From: Bradyrhizobium sp. WBAH42
GTDB taxonomy: Bacteria > Pseudomonadota > Alphaproteobacteria > Rhizobiales > Xanthobacteraceae
Direction of reading: 5' to 3'
DNA length: 64,000 bases
Assembly (NCBI RefSeq): GCF_024585265.1
Contig: NZ_CP036533.1
Coordinates: forward strand, 7,573,001-7,637,000
Positions 45,331 through 53,720 of the stretch are shown in pieces (the stretch's first letter is position 1; each line of letters opens with the position of its first letter). A program made the position numbers and the translations under genes. Under the pieces are notes generated by a model. It worked only from the letters and a program-made list of their open reading frames with translations. It made no database searches and was not told where the DNA came from.

Positions 45331-46875
45331 ATGCTCAATGTCGATCTAATCGCACCTATCGCGAGGCTCATGGAGCGTCAGGCGAAAAGCCGACCGGAGC
45401 AGGTGGCGTATTGGGCTTCGGCGCGGTCAATCACCTACGCACAACTCGCCGACCGTACCGCCTCAATCGCTGCGAACCTGACGAGGGCAGGGTTGAAGGA
45501 GGGCGACAGGCTCGCGGTGTACTTGCCGAATGGGGTGAACTGGATCGAAGCCTGCTTCGCTGCGTTGCGGGCCGGGGCCGTTGTGGTGCCGATCAGCTTT
45601 GATGCAGCCGAGGGGGAGGTCAGCTATCGTCTGACCGACGCCGACTGCGGTATTATCGTCACAGCGGGTGCCCGAAAGGACCTGCTGGAAAAGATCTGTC
45701 GGGACGCGAGTATCTCGCCGACAGTGATCTTCGCTGGGCCGGACGCCGGTGGAGCCGGAGTATCTATGGAGGATCTCGCTAAGGCGCATGGCGCGGCGTC
45801 GCTCGATCCGGCGGACATCGATCGATCTTCGTTTATCATCTACACGTCAGGAACGACGGCACGGGCAAAGGGCGTGCTGCTGTCGATCCGCGGTATGCTG
45901 TGGATTTCGGCAGCGTGCTGGGCGCCGATCGCCGAATTGACGAGCGAGGACGTGATCCTATCGCCGCTTCCACTCTTCCATTCCTATGGTCTGAACCTCT
46001 CGGTTCTTGGTGTGCTTGCAGTCGGCGCCAGTGAGCACACCATGGAGCGCTTCTCGCCGCAGCATGCGCTCGAACTGCTCCAGACCGGCAAATATTCGGT
46101 CATGCCGGGCGTGCCAACGATGTTTCACTACCTTTTGCTCCGCGCGCATGAGGCCGGCATCGAGCGTTTGGGAGCCGTGCGCCTGTGCATCTCGGCAGGC
46201 GCGATCATGCCCGCAACCTTGAACAAGGCGTTCGAGGAACGCTTCAAGACGCGGCTTCTCGACGGATACGGTATCACCGAGACATCTACGATGGTGACCA
46301 TGAACTGGCTGCACGGCGGCAGGCCGATGGGATCGTGCGGCCTTCCGGTGCCCGGCCTCGCGGTCCGCATCGTCGATCCGTCCTCGCTGGAGGACGTCCC
46401 GATCGGCGAGGAAGGCGAACTGATCGTCCGCGGGCCGAACCTCATGCACGGCTATCACAACAAGCCTGCGGAAACTGCTTCGGCGCTGCGCAAGGGTTGG
46501 TATCATACCGGCGATCTCGCGAAATCGGACCGGTCGGGCTATCTGACGATCACCGGCCGGATCAAAGAACTGATCATTCGCGGCGGTCTGAACATTTCGC
46601 CGGCCGAGATCGAGGAAGTGGTCGTGAAGCACCCCCAGGTCAGGGATTGCGCCGTCGTCGGGATGCGGCACGCGACATTAGGCGAAGTGCCGTGCCTCTT
46701 CGTTGTCCCGAAGGATGAGGCTCTCGACGTCCCCGCGCTGCTGGAGCATTGCAGAGCGCATCTCTCCTCATACAAGATCCCGGAATCCACACATCTCGTC
46801 GGAGAAATTCCGCGCACGGGGTCTGGCAAAATCATGCGCTTCAAGCTCGTCGAGGCCTTGAGCGCCCAGGCTTGA
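45331..46875 (+). CDS. AMP-forming acyl-CoA synthetase
   Basis: 514-residue ligase with the P-loop IIYTSGTTARAKGV, DGYGITETS, the GWYHTGDL motif, and the C-terminal catalytic lysine in GSGKIMRFK. It activates a carboxylic acid to its CoA ester in the cytoplasm; the substrate is not readable. The start at 45331 has GGGAGG upstream. It ends the first operon, 11 bases after the SDR gene, and fits a role of preparing the acid for the dehydratase at 49384 and the crotonase. Confidence 0.92.
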   Translation: MLNVDLIAPIARLMERQAKSRPEQVAYWASARSITYAQLADRTASIAANLTRAGLKEGDRLAVYLPNGVNWIEACFAALRAGAVVVPISFDAAEGEVSYRLTDADCGIIVTAGARKDLLEKICRDASISPTVIFAGPDAGGAGVSMEDLAKAHGAASLDPADIDRSSFIIYTSGTTARAKGVLLSIRGMLWISAACWAPIAELTSEDVILSPLPLFHSYGLNLSVLGVLAVGASEHTMERFSPQHALELLQTGKYSVMPGVPTMFHYLLLRAHEAGIERLGAVRLCISAGAIMPATLNKAFEERFKTRLLDGYGITETSTMVTMNWLHGGRPMGSCGLPVPGLAVRIVDPSSLEDVPIGEEGELIVRGPNLMHGYHNKPAETASALRKGWYHTGDLAKSDRSGYLTITGRIKELIIRGGLNISPAEIEEVVVKHPQVRDCAVVGMRHATLGEVPCLFVVPKDEALDVPALLEHCRAHLSSYKIPESTHLVGEIPRTGSGKIMRFKLVEALSAQA

Positions 46876-46888
46876 TCCGCGCGCGCAT

Positions 46889-47929
46889 TCAGTCGACGGA
46901 GCGCGGACCAAGCGCGCCAAAGGATTTCGGATCGTAGGCGAGACGATACCGCATGTCTGCGGCCACGATCGGCGTCTTGCACCGATCGCAATCGACGACA
47001 GGATCAAAGTCGTGGCCGCACTTGATGTGCGTGAGGATAAGGGGCGGCTTTCCCTTCGAAAGCCAGCGATCACCCCATCTCAGCATGGCGATGAAGGAAC
47101 CGTAAAGCTCTAAACCCATGTCCGTTAGCAGGTATTCGTAGCGGTCGGGAGAAGTTTGATAGCGTCTCCGTCGGAGCACTCCCCTGGCGACCAAGCGATT
47201 CAACCGATCAGTCAGGATATTGGGTGCGATTGCGAGCTCGTTGAGAATCTTGTCGTAGCGCCGGTTGCCGAAGAATCCCTCCCGGACGACCATAAAGCTC
47301 CATTTGTCGCCGATGATCTCAAGGGCGCGAGATACGGAGCTGGGGCGACCGAGCATGAACCGGCTTCCATCCGAAGGGCGCCTTGTATTACGACCAGCTT
47401 TCGCGGGACTGCGGCCGGCACCAGGTCCATCGCGGTATTTCGCGTCGCGCGCCGAGATGCTTTCGCCGCAATGGGAGCACGTGACGATCGGGTGACTTTC
47501 GCAGCCGCAGGTCGCGTGGACAAGCGTCAGTGGAGGCGGCTTGCCTTTGGACAGCCAACGGTCTCCGAACTGCATGAGCGCAATAAAGCTCGGATAGAGA
47601 TCGAAGCCCATTTTCGTCAGTCGGTACTCCTTCCTCTGTGACGAGCCAGGCGCAACTTGGCGGAAGATCCCGAGCTGCGTCAGTTTTTTCAGCCGATCGG
47701 TCAGAGTGGCCCGCGGAATGCCAAGCGCCGATCGAAAGGCTTCAAAGGTCTGAGTTCCAAAAAATGCCTCGCGGATGATCAGGAAAGCCCATGCGTCCGA
47801 GACGATGTCCAACGTGCGAGCGACAGAGCAGTTGCGCTCCGTTCGTCCAGCGGCAGTACGGGCAGCAGTGGGTGCCGTCTTGGACTTGGCCGATGTTCTG
47901 GACGTTTGGAGCTTAGCGGCGACAGGCAT
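46889..47929 (-). CDS. Tandem HxlR-family regulator
   Basis: 346-residue protein with two HxlR winged-helix domains in one chain. The first has NCSVARTLDIVSDAWAFLII and TLTDRLKKLTQLGIFRQV; the second has SVSRALEIIGDKWSFMVVRE and ILTDRLNRLVARGVLRRR. Each is followed by a zinc-ribbon-like segment (HATCGCESHPIVTCSHCG; HIKCGHDFDPVVDCDRC). HxlR proteins normally dimerise as about 110-residue units; here a covalent dimer is encoded. It is divergent from the binding protein gene and next to two operator-like copies, so it likely controls both operons and itself. Confidence 0.9.
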   Translation of the reverse strand: MPVAAKLQTSRTSAKSKTAPTAARTAAGRTERNCSVARTLDIVSDAWAFLIIREAFFGTQTFEAFRSALGIPRATLTDRLKKLTQLGIFRQVAPGSSQRKEYRLTKMGFDLYPSFIALMQFGDRWLSKGKPPPLTLVHATCGCESHPIVTCSHCGESISARDAKYRDGPGAGRSPAKAGRNTRRPSDGSRFMLGRPSSVSRALEIIGDKWSFMVVREGFFGNRRYDKILNELAIAPNILTDRLNRLVARGVLRRRRYQTSPDRYEYLLTDMGLELYGSFIAMLRWGDRWLSKGKPPLILTHIKCGHDFDPVVDCDRCKTPIVAADMRYRLAYDPKSFGALGPRSVD

Positions 47930-48021
47930 TCCGACGGTCCGTTTCGCACAGCCGCCACGACCGGACAGCCCTGAAAGTTGCGCACCTGTAGCACATCGCG
48001 CGATTGACTCGTTGAAAAAAT

Positions 48022-48067
48022 AAGTCTAGTTATGCATGTAACAGCAGTCTAGTTATGATAGTAAGAG
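48022..48067 (+). promoter_or_regulatory. Shared operator-like motif, copies B and C
   Basis: AAGTCTAGTTATGCATGTAA (48022-48041, continuing CAG) and AGTCTAGTTATGATAGTAAG (from 48046) are tandem copies with a 23-base period, close to two helical turns. They lie in the gap between the tandem HxlR gene and the binding protein gene, and copy B differs from copy A at 39191 by a single base. Confidence 0.7.
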
Positions 48068-48099
48068 CGGGATTGGAAACCAAATGCGGGAGGCGTGTC

Positions 48100-49324
48100 A
48101 TGAAGGGTAGAGTGAATAGCGGCCTGATCGCGGCGGCAACGATTCTGACGGTGAGCGTCGGCGCCGGTGCTCAGACCGTTACAATCTCGGACAATGTCGT
48201 GAAGATCGGCGTGCTGACGGACATGTCCGGTCAATTCTCGCACGAGTCGGGCGAAGGCGCGGTGACTGCGATCAAGATGGCTGTCGAGGATTTCGGGGGC
48301 AAAATCCTCGGAAAACCGATTCAGGTCATTGTCGCCGATCATCAGAACAAGCCCGACACGGCCTCCGCATTGGCGCGCAAATGGTTCGATGTTGAGAAGG
48401 TTGACATGATCGGGAACCTGATCAATTCCTCAATCGCACTTACCGTTTCCGGGCTTGCGAAGGACAAGAACCGGATTGCCATCATCAACGGCTCCGGATC
48501 TTCTCGTCTGACTGGCGATGCGTGCACGCCGAACAGCATACACTACTCTTATGATACCTACGCGCTCGCGCGCGGAACCGGCGCTGCGCTGGCGAAGGAA
48601 GGAAAGAAGTCCTGGTACTTCCTGACCGCGGACTATGCGTTCGGGCACGCCCTCGAAGCCGACACTTCCGCTGTCGTGAGGGCAATGGGTGGTGAGGTCG
48701 TCGGATCGACACGATACCCGCCTGAGTCGTTCGATCAGTCCTCGTACCTGCTCCAGGCGCAATCGTCGAAAGCCCAGGTTGTTGCACTAGCCGGATCGGG
48801 CAACGTACTGGTCAACTCAATCAAGTCCGCGCAGGAATTTGGAATTCAACAACGCCAAACGCTGGCTGGCCTGCTCGTTTGGGAAACTGACATTAAGGCC
48901 CTTGGCCTTTCGGCCGCTCAGGGTCTGGTATTGACGAACGCATTTTACTGGGACCGCGACGATGAGACGCGCGCATGGTCGAAGCGGTTCTTCGAAAAGA
49001 TGAAGGTGATGCCGCACATGGGTGATGCCGGCGACTATTCGTCGCCTGAGCTTCGTCCGTGCCGGCCGCTTCGACCGCGCGCAGGTAGTGCATGGTCCAG
49101 TCATGAAAAAAATGCGCGAAATGCCCGTGAATGACTTCTTCGCCAAAAACGGACGTATTCGAGAGGATGGCCGCATGGTGCACGACATGTACGTATACGA
49201 AGTCAAGAAGCCGTCGGAATCGAAGGGGGATTGGGATTTCTACAGGCTCCGCGAAGTGATTCCGGGCGATCAGGCGTTCCGTCCGCTCAAGGATAGCGCC
49301 TGCCCGATCGTGAAGAAAGGTTGA
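48100..49324 (+). pseudogene. Branched-chain type binding protein with a micro-inversion
   Basis: Binding protein with a signal peptide (MKGRVNSGLIAAATILTVSV) and mature start VTISDNVVKIGVLTDMSG. It aligns with the intact homologue at 22949. After GDAGDYSS (49044) the plus strand is nonsense, but the minus strand of 49043-49096 encodes TMHYLRAVEAAGTDEAQA, exactly the 18 residues expected at this place. From 49100 the homology resumes (VMKKMREMPVNDFFAKNG) to the stop at 49322, in a frame shifted by one base. A block of 54 bases has therefore been inverted in place. GGGAGG before the ATG is a good ribosome site. Confidence 0.85.
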
Positions 49325-49383
49325 GCGAGGAGAGCCGGTTCGAACCCGTGTGCGTCATGGCTCAAACTCAAGGAGGCATCTCG

Positions 49384-50935
49384 ATGGATCAGGAAGTTGT
49401 GGCGGCGAGATCTGGAGTTGCGAACCCGATCCGCAGTGCGAGCCGAATATGTCGAGAGCCTCCGCGGACGTAGATTGACAGTCTATTTGATGGGCGAGCT
49501 GGTCGATGAACCGGTCGATCACCCCATGATCCGGCCGTCGATCAATGCGGTGGCAAGAACCTACGATCTTGCAAATGAGGACCCCGCCCTCGCGTCAGCA
49601 GTGTCACCGATCACGGGCGGCAACGTCAACAGGTTCCACCATATCTCCACCAGCTCTGCCGATCTTGTGATGCAGAACAAGATGCAGCGCCGTCTTGGAC
49701 AACTCACGGGTACCTGCTTTCAGCGTTGTGTGGGCATGGATGCACTAAACTCACTGCACTCGGTAACCTACGATTTGGACGGAAAGTACGGCACCCAATA
49801 CCACGCGCGATTTATACAGTTCCTCGCGCGCATACAGGCCCTGAACCTGGTCATCGGAGGGGCAATGACCGATGTCAAGGGAGATCGCGGTCGCTCGCCT
49901 TCACAGCAGTCGGATCCAGACCTGTTCCTGCACGTCATCCGTCGAACTGCGGAAGGCATTTTCGTCCGAGGAGCGAAAGCGCATCAAACCGGGTGCTTAA
50001 ACTCGCATTGGCTGATCGTTATGCCAACAATGAGATTGGAGGCGGCCGACAAGGATTACGCAATTGTCGGCGCGATCCCGGTCGATGCTGCGGGCATCAC
50101 CTACATTTACGGCCGGCAGTCCTGTGATACCCGAAGCACCGAAGGCGGAGATATCGACGCAGGCAACGCTCAATTCGCCGGCCAGGAGGCGATGATCATC
50201 TTTGAGGATGTCTTCATTCCCAATGAGCACATTTTCCTGGATGGGGAGGTCGAATTTGCCTCGACGCTCGTCGAGCGCTTTACCTGCTATCACCGCCGTA
50301 GCTACGTCTGCAAAACGGGAGTGGGCGATGTCCTGATCGGTGCTGCAGCAACCATTGCTGACTACAACGGTGTCGATCGCGCATCGCATATCCGCGACAA
50401 GCTCGTCGAGATGACCCATCTCAACGAGACGATCTACGGCACAGCCATTGCCGCGAGCAATCAAGGAATCGAGATGAAATCCGGTGCTTTCTTGCCGGAT
50501 GAGATGCTCGCGAACGTCTGCAAGCATCATGTCACGCGGTTACCTTACGAGATCGGCCGATTGGCGCAGGATCTCGCTGGGGGGCTGATGGTGACGCTGC
50601 CGTCCGAGCGCGAGCTCAGGCACGAGAAGATCGGTCCGATGATCGAGAAATATCTGAAGGGGCGAGCTGAGATCGCAACGGAAGACCGGATTCGCATCCT
50701 TCGCCTGGTCGAAAACATGACTCTCGGAAGGAACGCTGTGGGCTATCTGACTGAGTCCATGCATGGTGCCGGCTCGCCGCAAGCACAGCGTATCCAGATC
50801 GCCCGATCCATGCAGATCGAGCTCAAGAAGGAACTGGCCAAAGCGCTCGCTGGCATTTCTTCCACGACGCGGGCAGAGATCGAGAACGACCTATCGACTT
50901 ACATGGCCAGAGTCTTTGCGCCTGTTACCAACTGA
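49384..50935 (+). pseudogene. abfD: 4-hydroxybutyryl-CoA dehydratase homologue (AbfD/HpaB family)
   Basis: About 515 codons, homologous along its length to AbfD of clostridia and archaea. It has VYLMGE, CFQRCVGMDA (two of the 4Fe-4S cysteines), GAKAHQTG, IYGRQSCDTR and TESMHGAGSPQAQR. The histidine and last cysteine lie in CYHRRSYVCK; spacing is six residues, one less than I recall for H292-C299 in Clostridium. The strong ribosome site AAGGAGG (49370-49376) and ATG at 49384 start the frame MDQEVVAARSGVANPIRS. An extra base at about 49441 shifts it, so the conserved frame (AEYVESLRGRR) is open only from a TTG at 49397. Known AbfD makes crotonyl-CoA from 4-hydroxybutyryl-CoA by a ketyl-radical route. 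Confidence 0.82.
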
Positions 50936-50977
50936 GCCCACAGAAGCGGGCCGATCTCGGCGATTTCGGATACATCA

Positions 50978-51419
50978 ATGGCAATGACAATGAACGGGGA
51001 AATCCTGCTCGCCGCCTCGCGAGAAGTTGTCTGGACCAAATTGAACGATCCCACCGTCTTGAAGGCCTGCATTCCCGGATGCGAAGAGTTGGAGAGGAGC
51101 GATGGGGAGGGGTTTCGGGCCATTGCAAAGATGAAGGTGGGACCTGTTTCGGCGCGATTTCAGAGGCAGGGTTACTCTAAACGATCTCGATCCGCCGAGA
51201 AGCTATACTATCGTTGGCGAGGGTGAGGGCGGCGTCGCGGGCTTCGCGAAGGGTGGCGCAAAAGTCAGCCTGCTCGAGCGGGATGATGGCACGCTCTTGA
51301 CCTATCACGTCGACGCGCAGATTGGTGGAAGGCTTGCGCAGTTGGGACAGCGGCTTGTCCACCGAACGGCTAAGAAGCTCGCCGACGAGTTCTTCGCCAA
51401 TTTTGCCCGAGCACTTTAG
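50978..51419 (+). pseudogene. CoxG/SRPBCC-family protein, frameshifted
   Basis: The front MNGEILLAASREVVWTKLND, LKACIPGCEELE and AKMKVGPVSARF is CoxG-like (PGCexle motif). One inserted base at about 51161 shifts the frame; the other frame continues GRVTLNDLDPPRSYTIVGEG, GGVAGFAKGGAKVSL, ending LADEFFANFARAL. CoxG proteins help assemble or anchor molybdenum hydroxylases at the membrane. It fits the coxMSL genes upstream, but it is broken here. Confidence 0.82.
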
Positions 51420-51561
51420 TTGAAGCCGACATACCGGGAGCTGCTCATTCTGCCCGGGCGCTCCGCACGCGCTGTAATCGAGCCGTGACGTTCATCGGGC
51501 GCTTCCTGATGCCTGCTCGCCGAGCGGGTTCTTGGGGCGCGAGCGGACACGCAAGACGGCA

Positions 51562-52284
51562 TCAGGGTAGAAGGAGGGTCACCGCGATCGGGACCAAGAA
51601 CGACGTCACAAGCGCGTTCAGGCCCATGGCAATCCCGGAGAAAACGCCGGCCACCTCGTCGACTTGAAACGCCCGTGCTGTGCCGATGCCGTGTGCGGCG
51701 ATGCCGACCGCGAAACCACGGGCGCGAAAATCGGTAATGGCGGCCCGGTTCATGAGGGGCGTGACGATGATGGCTCCCAGGATCCCGGTGAGTACAACCG
51801 AGACAGCGGTCAGGGACGGATCGGCGTGCAGGGATTCGCTGATTCCCATGGCCACGCCGGCTGTAACTGATTTTGGCGAAAGCGATAGGATAACTGATCG
51901 AGGCAGACCGAAGGCCTCGGCTAACAGTACGACCGTAATGATCGCGGTAATCGAGCCAACTACCAGCGAAACCAACATTGGCAGAAGCGCAGCGGTGACC
52001 CGTGCCCGGTTGTCGTAGAGTGGGATCGCGAGCGCAACCGTCGCTGGCCCGAGAAGAAAGTGCACGAACTGGGCGCCCGCGAAGTATGTGGTGTACGTAG
52101 TGTCCGTGACGATCAAGAAAGCGCCGATGATCCAGATCGAGTGCAATACAGGATTTGCCAGCGGATGCCGGTGCGTCGTAAGCGAGATAGCGTCCGCGAT
52201 GGCGTAAATCGAGAGCGTTACGGTGAGCCAAAGCAGAGGGGACTGCGAGAGGTAGACCCACAGCGAGAATGAGTTTTCGCTCAT
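51562..52284 (-). CDS. lrgB: LrgB/CidB family membrane protein
   Basis: 240-residue protein with seven or eight hydrophobic helices. It has the LrgB motifs LLGPATVALAIPLYDNR, LSPKSVTAGVAMGISE and AAHGIGTARAF. Together with LrgA it belongs to a holin-antiholin-like pair; in plants and bacteria related proteins export glycolate, glycerate or pyruvate. It overlaps lrgA by four bases. Confidence 0.9.
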   Translation of the reverse strand: MSENSFSLWVYLSQSPLLWLTVTLSIYAIADAISLTTHRHPLANPVLHSIWIIGAFLIVTDTTYTTYFAGAQFVHFLLGPATVALAIPLYDNRARVTAALLPMLVSLVVGSITAIITVVLLAEAFGLPRSVILSLSPKSVTAGVAMGISESLHADPSLTAVSVVLTGILGAIIVTPLMNRAAITDFRARGFAVGIAAHGIGTARAFQVDEVAGVFSGIAMGLNALVTSFLVPIAVTLLLP

Positions 52285-52667
52285 AGCGCCGGTTGGCTCC
52301 TTGAGAGAAGCCGGTTGACCGCGAGGAATGTAGTCACGGTCACGAGCAGTGTGATGACCACCGAGGCCGACAAGGCCAATAAAATTGCGGCGCCGTGCTC
52401 GATGACCAAGTCGAGTTTCTTCACGACGCCTACGCCAGCGGGAATGAACATTAGAGATAGATGGCCGAGCAGGCTACGGCCCGTTGTCTCAACTGCATCG
52501 TTCTGCAATGGGCCCCGCCTGAGGGCGGTGAAGTGATCGCGAGTCAAGAGAAGCAGCAGCAAGAACGCCATGCCGAGCACCGGTCCGGGCATCGGCAGCC
52601 CGACACCGCGCACAATTGCTTCGCCCACCAACTGGCAGAGCAGAATCAGGCTGAGACCTGCGATCAT
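52281..52667 (-). CDS. lrgA: LrgA/CidA family holin-like protein
   Basis: 128-residue four-helix membrane protein with GLPMPGPVLGMAFLLLLLL, the PxPGxVxG motif of CidA/LrgA, and SLMFIPAGVGVV. It is the partner of LrgB. It lies 157 bases behind the GntR gene on the same strand, so that regulator may share its transcript. Confidence 0.9.
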   Translation of the reverse strand: MIAGLSLILLCQLVGEAIVRGVGLPMPGPVLGMAFLLLLLLTRDHFTALRRGPLQNDAVETTGRSLLGHLSLMFIPAGVGVVKKLDLVIEHGAAILLALSASVVITLLVTVTTFLAVNRLLSRSQPAL

Positions 52668-52824
52668 GCGAGGCGCTCGACGGTGGCCAAACTGGGCTCA
52701 ATCAGGCTTGCATGAGTATTTTGCCGGCAAGACGGATGCGAGGTCGATGTGAGAAAGCTCAGCCGTATGGCAGAAACAGGCCTACCGGGCCCGAGCTGTG
52801 CCTGAATCGAGGTTGCCACAGGCG

Positions 52825-53535
52825 CTACGCCGCGGGAATCTTCAAGGAAGACATGAAGTGCTCCATGTTCGCCTCCACGCTTTCCCGACTGAGCATGCCC
52901 GTCTTCTGATCGCGGATCATTGCATACATCTTCTCGTGTAGGCCCACAGCGCGGTAGCGTCCGCTGACCTCCAGCGATTTGCGGATCCAGGGAGCGACCA
53001 TGTTCAGCACGAAATCGGCGATCACCACGATCAGTTTGTTGCCCGCTGCCGCATAGACTGCTCGGTGGAAGTCGAGATCCGCTTCCAGCAGTTTGTCGAT
53101 CGGCGAATGGGGGTCTTCGGAGAGAGCCTTCAACCGGTCGATGCTCTCTCTCATGACGGCTAGATCCTTTTCGGTGCGTCTTATCGAGGCCAGCTCTGCG
53201 CAATTGCGGTCGAAAATGTATCGAAGCTCCATCAGCATCTCGGGAGTTGAATCCTGGAGATAGAGCTGAAACATCATCAGCGGCATCACGGCGGTGCCTT
53301 CATCCTTCCGGATGTAGTTGCCGTGCCCATGTCGGGTTTCGATCAATCCCGACACCGCAAGCGTCTTCATCGCCTCACGGATAGGAGTGCGACTGATGCC
53401 AAGCTTCTCTGCGAGCTCCTTCTCATTGGGCAATTTGTCTCCGGGACTTAGATTTCCGTTGGCGATCTCACCCGTAATGTAATTCAGCGCGACTTCGACA
53501 CGCGTGGGCAGTTTTTTGGTTTCCATTCGCTCCAT
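52825..53535 (-). CDS. GntR family regulator (FadR/FCD subfamily)
   Basis: 236-residue regulator. The winged helix is LPNEKELAEKLGISRTPIRE with AMKTLAVSGLIETRHG, and the FCD domain follows (RYIFDRNCAELAS, DLDFHRAVYAAAGN, HEKMYAMI, with conserved Asp/His metal ligands). It is divergent from the sugar ABC operon, with two operator-like repeats between. I infer it represses that operon and perhaps lrgAB, with a sugar acid as effector. Confidence 0.9.
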   Translation of the reverse strand: MERMETKKLPTRVEVALNYITGEIANGNLSPGDKLPNEKELAEKLGISRTPIREAMKTLAVSGLIETRHGHGNYIRKDEGTAVMPLMMFQLYLQDSTPEMLMELRYIFDRNCAELASIRRTEKDLAVMRESIDRLKALSEDPHSPIDKLLEADLDFHRAVYAAAGNKLIVVIADFVLNMVAPWIRKSLEVSGRYRAVGLHEKMYAMIRDQKTGMLSRESVEANMEHFMSSLKIPAA

Positions 53536-53630
53536 GGGTCGCTCGCAACTCTAATTTTCTGCCGTCGCAAGCCAAGCGAACACATAAGCCGCTAGGCGAC
53601 CAGCCCAAACCACCGAACATCCACAACGTA

Positions 53631-53672
53631 GGAGGTATGATCTCCATTGACAACAGGTATAAGGTATGACCT
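53631..53672. promoter_or_regulatory. Paired GntR operator-like sites
   Basis: GGAGGTATGATCTCC (53631-53645) and AGGTATGACCT (53662-53672) share AGGTATGA(T/C)CT, with a period of about 29 bases. GTATGAC fits the FadR-subfamily core GTM-N-KAC. They lie between the GntR start and the ABC operon start, suited to control both. Confidence 0.6.
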
Positions 53673-53720
53673 CATATCTCTACAGAAGAGCGCGATCAAA
53701 GACGCCGCTGGAGGAAACCG

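Noticed and set aside
48893..49183. Minus-strand gene across the end of the binding protein
   Set aside because: Only the 54-base part is protein-like, and it is explained by the inversion; the rest is antisense.
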